A DNA stretch of 10,839 nt from JANYGM01 sp043764015 (lineage in GTDB: Bacteria; Bacteroidota; Bacteroidia; Cytophagales; Thermonemataceae). The notes beneath the pieces are model-generated. The model saw only the letters and a program-made list of their open reading frames with translations, did not search any database and was not told where the DNA came from. Below are positions 1 through 6,486 of the stretch, piece after piece. The DNA lies in the NCBI GenBank assembly GCA_043764015.1, contig JAYUKY010000077.1, positions 1-10,839 of the forward strand. The letters run 5' to 3'. The stretch's first letter is position 1; every line of letters begins with the position of its first letter. The position numbers and the translations under genes are program-made.

Positions 1-103
1 TTTTTAATATAGGTTTTAAATAGACCTTTTGCAAATAATTCAAGTTGTAAATAACTGATATACAATATATTACATCCACTAAAAATATCAACAATTTAAA
101 TTG

Positions 104-159
104 TTTTTGATTATTGGTCTGTACCGTAGTGAAACGCAGGTCTGACCAATAATCAAAAA
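104..159. repeat. Long hairpin I with conserved loop
   Basis: A perfect 16-bp inverted repeat: the arm at 104-119 (TTTTTGATTATTGGTC) pairs with 144-159, around a 24-nt loop at 120-143. Read on the minus strand, the loop begins AGACCTGCG and ends CTACGGTACA. That is the same pattern as the loop of the neighbouring hairpin at 169-238, although the stems of the two hairpins are different sequences apart from the loop-closing GGTC/GACC and a few AT bases. The U-rich end of the stem could act as a terminator for a gene to the left, but the length and the conserved loop go beyond a simple terminator. Confidence 0.8.
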
Positions 160-168
160 TAGGAATCT

Positions 169-238
169 CAATTTTGGAATAGCTTATGGTCAGACCTACG
201 CTACTCTACGGTACCGACCATAAGCTCTTCCAAAATTG
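169..238. repeat. Long hairpin II with conserved loop
   Basis: Arms 169-191 and 216-238 pair over 23 positions with one mismatch (T180 against C227), around a 24-nt loop at 192-215. The loop starts AGACCTACG and ends CTACGGTACC, matching the minus-strand loop of hairpin I at about 18 of 24 positions. The two hairpins therefore form an inverted pair of one element, separated by 9 nt (160-168). Read on the minus strand the loop contains near-tandem CGTAG/AGTAG/CGTAG pentamers. Function is unknown; a REP/REPIN-like or ssDNA-folding element is possible. Confidence 0.8.
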
Positions 239-322
239 TGTACGATAGCAAATGCAATTTATAGAAAAAATCATACCAAAAAATAGTTTTATTGATTTTA
301 ACAAAAAAACCTAAAAAAATTG

Positions 323-330
323 TACTTTTG
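323..330 (+). promoter_or_regulatory. Putative -7 promoter box (TACTTTTG)
   Basis: TACTTTTG matches the Bacteroidota -7 consensus TAnnTTTG exactly. It lies 138 nt upstream of the AarF/UbiB start at 469. No TTG is found at the usual 19-21 nt upstream, so only half of the promoter is supported. If used, the leader would contain the whole heptamer array and palindrome at 423-464. Confidence 0.35.
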
Positions 331-405
331 CTAAACTAACTGAATTGTGTTAATTAGTTGAGATTTCAATAATGAAAAATGATATGTAACTGGTGATAAT
401 AAGCA

Positions 406-464
406 TATTGTATTAACTCACACTAGCAATTGCTAGTTCACAATTCACCATTCACAACTCACAA
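406..464 (+). repeat. Heptamer repeat array A with 14-bp palindrome
   Basis: A lead sequence at 406-421 (TATTGTATTAACTCAC) is followed by the perfect palindrome CTAGCAATTGCTAG at 423-436. Four 7-mers then follow at 437-464 (TTCACAA, TTCACCA, TTCACAA, CTCACAA). The array ends next to the ATG at 469. The same order of elements, inverted, is present at 8109-8161. Confidence 0.8.
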
Positions 465-468
465 AAAG

Positions 469-2154
469 ATGCTATTTGACCGCACCGTAAAGAATATCAA
501 CCGTATCAGACAAATGGTCGCCATTTTGATTAAATACGGTTTTGAAGATGTCGTAACCAATACACCACTCAAACGCCTTGTTTCCGCAAGCAGACGTGTG
601 GCGTGGCTACGTGATGAGCGTCCTGTCTTTGAATACAACCGCTTTGAACGCCTAAGAATGGTCATAGAAGAATTAGGACCAACATTTATAAAATTTGCCC
701 AACTCCTAAGCAACCGCCCAGATTTAATGCCAGAAGGACTTATTCACGAGTTTGAAAAACTCCAAAATAATGTCCCAGCCTTTGATACAAGCATTGCACG
801 AGAGATTTTTGAGAAAGAAACCAACAAAAAAATCTCTGATGTTTTCGTTTATTTTGATGATGTGCCTGTTGGTGCTGCTTCTATTGGGCAAGTGCATAGG
901 GCAAGACTGCATACGGGGGAAGATGTTGTAGTGAAAATTCAACGCCCAAATATCAACGTAAAAGTTACGACAGATTTGGCACTTATCAGAGAATTTGTGC
1001 GTCTAACAGAGAACTTTTTTCAGCAACAAGGCATTTTAAATCCTCTTGATGTAGTTGATGCTTTTGAGGAAAGTATGTCCAAAGAGCTTGATTATATGTT
1101 TGAGGTGCGTCATTTGGAGCAGTTTAGGAAGCTTTATAAAGATGATGAAGACTTTTCTATACCAAAACCCTACAAAGAATTTTCTACAACCAAAATCCTT
1201 ACTTCTGAATTTATTAGTGGTTGCAAGATTACAGATATTCATCAGTTAGAAGCGTGGGGACTTTCTCCGCAGGAAATTGTAGAAAAAGGGCTAAATATCT
1301 ATCTCAAACAAATTTTTGGGAAAGGATTTTTTCACGCAGACCCACACCCAGGCAATATTTTGGTACGCCCAAACGGTACTATTGTACTTATTGATTTTGG
1401 AATGGTAGGCAAAATCACTCGTGAGCAGCGTTTTGCTTTTGCGGGGGTTTTTGTTAGTTTGGCACAAAATGACGGCAAAGGAATGGCTACCAGCCTGCGC
1501 AAATTGGCTATTGATAGTGATATTGAGGTTTTGGACGCTTTGGGAGATGATTTGAACGAAATGATAGACCAACTCATTACACTTGATGTTGATGATAGCG
1601 GAATGGCAGAATTTACGGTGCGTTTACAGAAAATTATCTATAAATATAACCTAAAACTGCCAGGAAATATATTTCTTATTTTGCGTTCTTTGGCTATTTT
1701 GGAAGGAATAGGAAAACTGATGTACCCAGATTTGGATACACTTGCTGCCGTAAAACCTTATGGGCGCAAACTACTTGCAGAACAGTTTTCTTTGGATAAT
1801 ATTGGCTTTGAAACCAGTAATATTCTTTCACAAGTGAGTTCTTTATTTTATCAAATTCCGACAGAAGCAAAACTTATCTTACGTAAATTGAGGCGTGGCG
1901 AGCTTAATTTTCATGTGGAAGTAAACCAACTAGATAGAATAGTAAACGAAGTAGAATCTATCACAAATAGACTTTCTATTACATTGATTATCTGCGCTTT
2001 ACTTGTATTTTCTGGGCTGAGTTTGAGTGTTGTTTTTCCGCCTACAATACCGCATTTTGTTGGTATTTCTTTGGTTAGTTGGTTTGGGCTGATACTTACG
2101 TTTTTGCTTTCTTTGATACTTTTTATAATGACAGTAAGGAGGAAAAATAGATAA
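469..2154 (+). CDS. AarF/UbiB (ABC1/ADCK) family atypical protein kinase-like ATPase
   Basis: A 561-residue member of the ABC1/UbiB/COQ8 family of membrane-associated atypical kinases, which support isoprenoid-quinone or lipid metabolism by ATP binding or hydrolysis. The family motifs are visible in order: a KxGQ-type motif as KFAQ (75-78, Gly replaced by Ala); the Ala-rich nucleotide loop GAASIGQVH (135-143) in place of a Gly-rich loop; the ATP-binding lysine K156 in VVVKIQRP; ExD as ELD (206-208); the catalytic loop HADPHPGN (289-296); and DFG (309-311). Two hydrophobic helices close the protein (about 502-525 and 530-554), as in UbiB. ATG 469 is preferred over TTG 430, because the extra codons are repeat sequence. 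The gene stands alone, with its own terminator at 2156-2191. Bacteroidota mostly use menaquinone, so the symbol ubiB would overstate what is known. Confidence 0.93.
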   Translation: MLFDRTVKNINRIRQMVAILIKYGFEDVVTNTPLKRLVSASRRVAWLRDERPVFEYNRFERLRMVIEELGPTFIKFAQLLSNRPDLMPEGLIHEFEKLQNNVPAFDTSIAREIFEKETNKKISDVFVYFDDVPVGAASIGQVHRARLHTGEDVVVKIQRPNINVKVTTDLALIREFVRLTENFFQQQGILNPLDVVDAFEESMSKELDYMFEVRHLEQFRKLYKDDEDFSIPKPYKEFSTTKILTSEFISGCKITDIHQLEAWGLSPQEIVEKGLNIYLKQIFGKGFFHADPHPGNILVRPNGTIVLIDFGMVGKITREQRFAFAGVFVSLAQNDGKGMATSLRKLAIDSDIEVLDALGDDLNEMIDQLITLDVDDSGMAEFTVRLQKIIYKYNLKLPGNIFLILRSLAILEGIGKLMYPDLDTLAAVKPYGRKLLAEQFSLDNIGFETSNILSQVSSLFYQIPTEAKLILRKLRRGELNFHVEVNQLDRIVNEVESITNRLSITLIICALLVFSGLSLSVVFPPTIPHFVGISLVSWFGLILTFLLSLILFIMTVRRKNR

Positions 2155-2155
2155 G

Positions 2156-2191
2156 TGCCAATATTTTTATTCTTTGGATAAAATATTGGCA
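2156..2191 (+). terminator. Hairpin terminator after the AarF/UbiB gene
   Basis: A perfect 12-bp stem, TGCCAATATTTT (2156-2167) with 2180-2191, around a 12-nt loop. It begins one base after the stop codon. The downstream side is only moderately T-rich (TTATCTTTG). This is a probable intrinsic terminator that is close to the next gene's promoter. Confidence 0.75.
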
Positions 2192-2200
2192 TTATCTTTG
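2174..2200 (+). promoter_or_regulatory. Putative Bacteroidota promoter for the gene at 2273
   Basis: TATCTTTG at 2193-2200 matches TAnnTTTG exactly, with TTG at 2174-2176, 16 nt upstream and slightly shorter than the usual spacing. It lies within and just after the terminator of the preceding gene and 72 nt before ATG 2273. Confidence 0.45.
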
Positions 2201-2272
2201 TGAACTTGAATGAATATAACCCAATTTGTGTTATTAAAAAAATGAAAATCAATAATTTTACTGGAACTTTAT

Positions 2273-3292
2273 ATGAAAACGCTCAAAAATACAATATTAC
2301 TTATACTTTTAGCCTGTTTTTCACTAGGCACACAATTACATGCGCAAAACTTTACTTTCAAAGTAATGGCAAGCAACGGAGTTATTACCTCGCTTGTCTC
2401 TAAAAAACGACTTTGGGCGGGTTCGGAACTAAATAAAACAGAAACTATTGTCGTGCCAAGTGGTGGATATATTGGTTTGATGCACAAAAATGGGCGTACC
2501 GTTGAGCTAAAACAAGCAGGAAATTACAAAATAACGGACTTAGACGCCAAAATAGGTGTTTCTGCGACTTTATCCAACAAATATGCAACTTTTGTGGCGG
2601 GTGAAATGGCCAAAGCAGACAAAATTGACATCAACCAAAACCATAGAAAGTATAGCTCCATTACGGGGTCTGTAAGCCGTAGAATAGTAGGCTATTCAAA
2701 AACGGCTAGTGCATACATGACAGAAGAAGATATGTTTGTTTTTGATAAGAAAATGACTTTACATTTTTTTCCAACTTATGAAGGAAAAACAGATACTGTG
2801 TATTTGGTGCGTATTTTAGACCCAGCAGGCAACAAAGAATTAGATAAATTTGAAATTTCTGCCAACAAGAAAAGTGAAGCATTTTTGAGTGTTGATTTTT
2901 CTAAATATCATACAAAATATGAAGCAAATAACTTAAAAGTAGAAGTTTCTTTTAAAGGATTTGAAGAGGCGGAAGACAAACGCAATGCTTATTCTGTAAG
3001 TTTTGCAGACCCAAAAACAGATTTGAATCATAAAAAAACTGCCAAAGAATTAGCACAAATAAAAACGAACTCGGCACTTGACAACATCATTAAGGCGAGT
3101 ATTTTTGAGAAAAATGGTTATATTTTAGATGCTATTAATAGCTACGAAACTGCTATTAAACTTGCGCCAGAAGTGGGTACTTACCAAGTAATGTATGCTG
3201 ATTTTTTGGTAAAAAATAAAATCCGTTATGCCATCAATGAGGAAAATCCTGTCAAAGATAGTGAGCTTTTGAAAGATGGTGCAAAAAAATAA
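2273..3292 (+). CDS. Secreted protein with FecR-like N-terminal domain and C-terminal TPR-like helices
   Basis: A 339-residue protein of unassigned function. Residues 1-24 form a signal peptide (KNTILLILLACFSLGTQLHA) with likely cleavage before Gln25. The LLAC at 12-15 resembles a lipobox, so a lipoprotein is a less likely alternative. Residues about 26-95 form a beta-rich segment (WAGSELNKTETIVVPSGGYI then GLMHKNGRTVELKQAGNYKI) that recalls the FecR periplasmic domain: a threshold-like GxxL turn followed by a short strand pattern ending in a Gly-x-Tyr. The middle (about 110-250) is soluble and without a motif I recognise. Residues about 270-320 (NIIKASIFEKNGYILDAINS onward, then YETAIKLAPEVGTY) read like one to two TPR helices. 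The gene is monocistronic, between two terminators. It is expected in the periplasm or on the outer-membrane inner face. Confidence 0.8.
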   Translation: MKTLKNTILLILLACFSLGTQLHAQNFTFKVMASNGVITSLVSKKRLWAGSELNKTETIVVPSGGYIGLMHKNGRTVELKQAGNYKITDLDAKIGVSATLSNKYATFVAGEMAKADKIDINQNHRKYSSITGSVSRRIVGYSKTASAYMTEEDMFVFDKKMTLHFFPTYEGKTDTVYLVRILDPAGNKELDKFEISANKKSEAFLSVDFSKYHTKYEANNLKVEVSFKGFEEAEDKRNAYSVSFADPKTDLNHKKTAKELAQIKTNSALDNIIKASIFEKNGYILDAINSYETAIKLAPEVGTYQVMYADFLVKNKIRYAINEENPVKDSELLKDGAKK

Positions 3293-3313
3293 TTGATAAT
3301 TTATTCCCAATAA

Positions 3314-3349
3314 AAAATATCCCTAAAATATGTTTTTTAGGGATATTTT
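3314..3349 (+). terminator. Strong hairpin terminator after the gene ending at 3292
   Basis: A perfect 15-bp stem (3314-3328 with 3335-3349, core ATCCCTAAAA) around a 6-nt loop, followed by GTTTATTTTTG. The near-symmetric A/T ends would also allow termination from the opposite strand. Confidence 0.88.
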
Positions 3350-3352
3350 GTT

Positions 3353-3360
3353 TATTTTTG
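3353..3360 (+). promoter_or_regulatory. Putative -7 box (TATTTTTG) for the 3412-4956 unit
   Basis: TATTTTTG matches TAnnTTTG exactly and lies 52 nt before ATG 3412, but it overlaps the T-rich tail of the terminator and has no TTG at the expected distance. T-rich DNA produces this match easily, so it is a weak call. Confidence 0.3.
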
Positions 3361-3376
3361 ATAAAAATTTGATTAT

Positions 3377-3411
3377 ATTCATTCATAACTCACCACTCAA
3401 AACTCAAAAAT
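3377..3411 (+). repeat. Heptamer repeat array D abutting a start codon
   Basis: After ATTC (3377-3380) come 7-mers ATTCATA, ACTCACC, ACTCAAA, ACTCAAA (3381-3408), then AAT and the ATG at 3412. The array has the same orientation relative to its gene as array A and the array at 6271-6340. It shares the ATTCATTCA lead with the arrays at 8109 and 8783. Confidence 0.75.
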
Positions 3412-4014
3412 ATGGGTTATAGCAATTATAAAAGCCTGAAACAAAGTTTAAAAAAGCTCAATATAGAGGAAATAGATAGAAATCTTTTTCCTGAAATAGT
3501 GCTTGTTTTGCCTTCTGAATGGCTTTTGCAAACACTTGCTATTGCAGACAGGTTGCCCCTAACAAATGAAAAAGGCAAATCTGAAAGGATTATTGCACCT
3601 ATTTTGTCGGAAGTGGCATTAGTTTATGAAAATCAAGTTACATTATTTTCTGGTGAAGACTTGGTTGTTGATGTGGCGCAGGATTTGTCAGAAGAATGTG
3701 ATTTTTTTATAGCAAAACACCCACGTAAAAATGTGATGCAAGCACCTATTATTACGCTTGCAGAGGCAAAAAATCAAGATTTTGACTACGGACAAGGGCA
3801 ATGTTTGGCGCAAATGTATGCTGCTCAACGCTTTAATGAAGAAGAAGGACACCCACAACCGTTTATTTATGGTTGTGCTGTTACAGGTGATAACTGGAAA
3901 TTCCTTAAATTAGAAGGAAAACAAGTAATTATAGATACAAAAACCTATTATATTTCTGATTTGCCAAAAATATTGGGCGTTTTCCACCAAATTATACAAT
4001 CTTTTTTGATTTAA
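3412..4014 (+). CDS. PD-(D/E)XK nuclease-superfamily-like protein, unknown role
   Basis: A 200-residue cytoplasmic protein without signal peptide. The central part carries the spacing of a PD-(D/E)XK core: E67 in SEVAL, D97 in EECDFF, the E-x-K pair E118/K120 in LAEAKNQD, then a glutamine-bearing helix GQGQCLAQMYAAQRFN (127-142). It continues with IYGCAVTGDNWKFLKL (152-167), a segment I associate with a family of hypothetical proteins common in cyanobacteria and Bacteroidota that have this same fold. The DNA-cleaving activity is inferred from the motif pattern and not demonstrated. The next gene, porD, starts 27 nt after its stop with no terminator between, so the two are probably co-transcribed, although no functional link is obvious. 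There is no methylase or specificity partner nearby, which argues against a classical restriction system. Confidence 0.72.
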   Translation: MGYSNYKSLKQSLKKLNIEEIDRNLFPEIVLVLPSEWLLQTLAIADRLPLTNEKGKSERIIAPILSEVALVYENQVTLFSGEDLVVDVAQDLSEECDFFIAKHPRKNVMQAPIITLAEAKNQDFDYGQGQCLAQMYAAQRFNEEEGHPQPFIYGCAVTGDNWKFLKLEGKQVIIDTKTYYISDLPKILGVFHQIIQSFLI

Positions 4015-4041
4015 AAATATTTATAAAAAATCAAATTTATT

Positions 4042-4956
4042 ATGAAAAATATATTATTTTTTATTTCTATCATTGGGAATATATTGTTTGTTTCTTCACT
4101 AAAAGCGCAAGAACTCAACTGTACAGTTGTAGTGAATAGTAAAAATATGGCTACTAATCAGGGAGCAGAACAGGCAGTTTATGTTACTATGCAACAAGCT
4201 ATGTCGGAGTTTATGAATACTCGCAAATGGACTCGTGAGGAGTTTAGGACAGAAGAAAAAATAAATTGTAGGCTAGAATTTACACTTTTAGAAGGAAACC
4301 CTTCTGCGGGTACTTTTGTGTCAGCGGTGCAATTTACTATCACAAGACCTGTTTATGCCACTAATTATGATACAAATTTGCTTCTTTTCATTGATAAAGG
4401 CTTTAGTTTTAGGTACTTGCCTTCACAGCCTTTTGATTTTAACGAAAATGCCTATTTTAATGATTTAAGTACACTTTTGGGGCTTTGCGCAAACCTTGTT
4501 TTGGCGTATGACTTTGATAGTTTTACTAAAAGTGGTGGCACAACTTATGTAGAAAAGTGCTTTAATATTATGAATAATGCACAAAGTTCATCTAGTAATT
4601 CGTTTAGGAGTTCTGGGGATAAGAAAAATTTTTATTCATTGGTAGAAAACTTGCAAAATGCACAACTTTTGCCAATACGTGAAGGAATTTATAAATATCA
4701 CCGTTTGGGACTGGATATTTTCTTAGAAAAACCTTTGGAAGCTAGAAATAATATTTTGGAAGTGCTGAAAGAAATGGAAAAAATATATGCCATACGTGCT
4801 GATGCAGTAGTTTTGAATACTTTTTTTGATACAAAAAGCAACGAAATAATTAGTTTGTTTAAGGGTGCAACGGCAGACCAAAAACAAAAAGCTTATGACC
4901 TTTTGGTACGCCTTGACCCTATTAAAAGTAGCCAATATGCACAATTATTGAACTAA
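4042..4956 (+). CDS. porD: Type IX secretion-associated protein PorD (DUF4835 family)
   Basis: A 304-residue exported protein of the DUF4835 family, named PorD from its association with the type IX secretion system of Bacteroidota. A signal peptide spans residues 1-22 (ILFFISIIGNILFVSSLKA) before QELNC. Family hallmarks that I recognise: QELNC with C27; the helix QQAMSEFMNTRKWT (51-64); C76 in EKINCRLEF; TRPVYATNYDTNLL (101-114); LVLAYDFDSF (152-161) followed by a GGxxY turn; a Ser-rich loop at about 181-190; and PIREGIYKYHRLGLD (211-225). Full length for the family. In many Bacteroidota this gene lies near coaBC and recN; here its upstream neighbour is a nuclease-like gene, 27 nt away. It is predicted to be periplasmic or outer-membrane associated. 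Its exact mechanical role in secretion is not established as far as I know. Confidence 0.9.
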   Translation: MKNILFFISIIGNILFVSSLKAQELNCTVVVNSKNMATNQGAEQAVYVTMQQAMSEFMNTRKWTREEFRTEEKINCRLEFTLLEGNPSAGTFVSAVQFTITRPVYATNYDTNLLLFIDKGFSFRYLPSQPFDFNENAYFNDLSTLLGLCANLVLAYDFDSFTKSGGTTYVEKCFNIMNNAQSSSSNSFRSSGDKKNFYSLVENLQNAQLLPIREGIYKYHRLGLDIFLEKPLEARNNILEVLKEMEKIYAIRADAVVLNTFFDTKSNEIISLFKGATADQKQKAYDLLVRLDPIKSSQYAQLLN

Positions 4957-4964
4957 GAAACAGC

Positions 4965-5079
4965 TACGAAGTACGAGGTACGAATTATGAAGTATGAATT
5001 TCTTATAAAATCATCTGTAAATACCTGACTTTACCAAAACAGAAATTTTACATTCGTATCTCGTACCTCCCACTTCGTA
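4965..5079. repeat. Inverted pair of 7-mer arrays between convergent genes
   Basis: Positions 4965-4999 are five 7-mers (TACGAAG, TACGAGG, TACGAAT, TATGAAG, TATGAAT). Positions 5042-5079 are the inverted counterpart, with 28 of 38 positions complementary to 4965-5002, around a 39-nt spacer. The pair fills the gap between the stops of porD (4956, +) and the arginase-fold gene (5084, -). It could fold into a long imperfect hairpin and act as a bidirectional terminator. The 7-nt period is the same as in the TTCACAA arrays, but the unit sequence differs. Confidence 0.75.
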
Positions 5080-5083
5080 CCGA

Positions 5084-6265
5084 CTATAATAGTTTTGCGT
5101 GGGTTTGTATCCAACGTGTGGGAAGTTCTCCTTGCGTAGCTATCAAATAATCATCATAAGTGCAAGGCACAATAACTGTATTTGTATCCACAAGATTTTC
5201 GTCAATGGCTTCTTGTGAATATTCTACTTCCATCCACCATTTGTTGCTAAGAAGATGCTTATAAAATCTTATTTCAAAAATATTATCTCTCTGATTATCA
5301 CCAATAGGAACAGTATATTTGGTAAATGTATTGCTTTCAAAATCTAAATTTTTGTGCCTATTATAAACACCCTCAATAAAATACCAGACCGCAACGGCTA
5401 ATACTTTTGCAGTTTTTTCGTTTTCATCTTTGAGCGGATTATACTCATAAATTCCAACAGAATTAGTCTGATTACTAAGTCCTGCAAACCAAAAAAGCTG
5501 ACAAATTTCCTCTCCTGTAAGTCCAAAAGGTTGCACATTGTCGCTTGCAGGTGCATCTTGCCCACGTATGGCGCAGATATCTAGCGCAAGCATATCCGCA
5601 CCTCTGATGATAGGCTCAAGGTTTTCCAAATCTTCTCTAATTTTACCAACACTATACATATCAAAATAAAGTCTTTCCAAAATTTCAATTCTTTTGGCAG
5701 CATTAAGGTATGCCTGATGCGCTAATTGGCTCATATTAAACAAATAATTTGGGCTATGTGCAATAATTCTCCACAAATGATGTTTATTCATTCCTTCGTT
5801 TGGCTGCTCGTCCAAATCCAAAACGGCATCAATATTGACAACAGAAACAATATTATTGAGGTGTTCAAAAGCTAGGTATTGCCCCAACATCAAATCATTT
5901 GTTCCGCCCAAAAACAACGGAATAACTTTTTCTTTCAATAATTTTTCACTTACTTCTTTGATGCGCAAATAAGTATCTTCCAAATCAATCCCACTTTTAA
6001 GGTTACCCAAATCAACTATCTTATAGTCGGCAGCACTTTTTTTGAGTTGATAAAGTTGTCTGCGGATATGCTGGGCAGCGTTGATGTCCATTATTTTGTT
6101 GGTACTTCCCCTGATTTCAGTAAGTCCAATAATGGCAATATCCATTCCTTTCCACTTTGGGATTTTGTCAAAATGTATGTTAATATGATTTTTTAGGGCA
6201 TCTTCTTTGTTGATGTCTGCAAAATCTTGTTGTTTTAGTGGCGTAAAAAATAATGTAAAATTCAA
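5084..6265 (-). CDS. Arginase/formimidoylglutamase-fold protein with degenerate metal site
   Basis: A 393-residue ureohydrolase-superfamily protein of the type usually labelled formimidoylglutamase in Bacteroidota. The fold landmarks are present but the manganese ligands are not intact. GGxH(D/S) is GGTND (120-124; His replaced by Asn123). DAHxD is DAVLD (146-150; His replaced by Val148). The DxDxxDP segment is DICAIRGQDAP (229-239; second Asp replaced by Cys231). D146, D150, D229 and the glutamate of EYNP (about 274) remain. A C-terminal extension follows from about residue 305. It may be catalytically inactive or use another metal. The start is TTG at 6265; in-frame codons upstream are ATT/ATA and then a stop at 6299-6301, and the N-terminus NFTLFFTPL looks like the genuine beginning. 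It is separated from the next upstream gene by a terminator and a repeat array, so it probably has its own promoter, which I could not identify. Confidence 0.85.
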   Translation of the reverse strand: MNFTLFFTPLKQQDFADINKEDALKNHINIHFDKIPKWKGMDIAIIGLTEIRGSTNKIMDINAAQHIRRQLYQLKKSAADYKIVDLGNLKSGIDLEDTYLRIKEVSEKLLKEKVIPLFLGGTNDLMLGQYLAFEHLNNIVSVVNIDAVLDLDEQPNEGMNKHHLWRIIAHSPNYLFNMSQLAHQAYLNAAKRIEILERLYFDMYSVGKIREDLENLEPIIRGADMLALDICAIRGQDAPASDNVQPFGLTGEEICQLFWFAGLSNQTNSVGIYEYNPLKDENEKTAKVLAVAVWYFIEGVYNRHKNLDFESNTFTKYTVPIGDNQRDNIFEIRFYKHLLSNKWWMEVEYSQEAIDENLVDTNTVIVPCTYDDYLIATQGELPTRWIQTHAKLL

Positions 6266-6270
6266 AATAA

Positions 6271-6340
6271 TTATGAGTTGTGAATTATGAGTTGTGAATT
6301 ATGAGTTGTGAATTATGAGTTGTGAATTATGAGTTGTGAG
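6271..6340 (-). repeat. Five near-perfect 14-bp tandem repeats (array F)
   Basis: The unit TTATGAGTTGTGAA, itself two related 7-mers, is repeated five times without interruption, with a single change in the last base (position 6340). The array starts 5 nt upstream of the TTG start of the arginase-fold gene and so lies in its leader. On the coding strand it reads TTCACAACTCATAA, the same heptamer family as arrays A, D and E. Confidence 0.93.
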
Positions 6341-6355
6341 TTTATTTTTAACACA

Positions 6356-6381
6356 AAAAGCACTTTTAATAAAGTGCTTTT
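6356..6381 (-). terminator. Hairpin terminator after the GldM-like gene
   Basis: A perfect 11-bp stem, AAAAGCACTTT (6356-6366) with 6371-6381, around a TAAT loop, with A/T runs on both sides, so it could work in either direction. It lies about 105 nt after the stop of the GldM-like gene and 91 nt before the arginase-fold start. Confidence 0.8.
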
Positions 6382-6432
6382 GTTATTTTATTAAATTTTC
6401 AATAGTAGTATGTAATCAATTCGTTATCATTG

Positions 6433-6486
6433 TGTTGTATTTAATTCACAACTCACAACTCACAACTCAAAATTCACAACTCAAAC
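6433..6486. repeat. Heptamer repeat array E abutting a stop codon
   Basis: A lead at 6433-6449 (TGTTGTATTTAATTCAC) is followed by six 7-mers across 6445-6486: TTCACAA, CTCACAA, CTCACAA, CTCAAAA, TTCACAA, CTCAAAC. It touches the stop codon of the GldM-like gene (6486-6488) and is inverted relative to array F, so the two arrays could pair around the terminator at 6356-6381. Confidence 0.8.

Larger units (their letters stand above)
1..468. other. Non-coding region upstream of the AarF/UbiB gene
   Basis: No supportable gene is seen on either strand in these 468 bases. Positions 1-103 are AT-rich and featureless to me. After that come two long hairpins (104-159 and 169-238), an AT-rich stretch, a promoter-like box at 323-330, and a repeat array that ends four bases before the ATG at 469. 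An in-frame TTG at 430 would add 13 residues to the next protein, but those codons are simply the translated heptamer repeat, so they are treated as leader. Confidence 0.7.

Noticed and set aside
104..238. tRNA genes or a riboswitch
   Set aside because: Single long stems with 24-nt loops do not form a cloverleaf, and no known riboswitch core was recognised.
430..468. N-terminal extension of the AarF/UbiB protein from TTG 430
   Set aside because: The 13 extra codons are the palindrome end and the heptamer array; the same array type lies outside genes elsewhere, and ATG 469 gives a normal family N-terminus.
1911..2252. Minus-strand open frame of 113 codons overlapping the end of the AarF/UbiB gene
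   Set aside because: It is antisense to a well-supported gene and to its terminator, and the translation has no recognisable domain.
6271..6340. CRISPR array
   Set aside because: The units are directly tandem 14-mers without spacers; the other heptamer arrays also lack spacers and cas genes.
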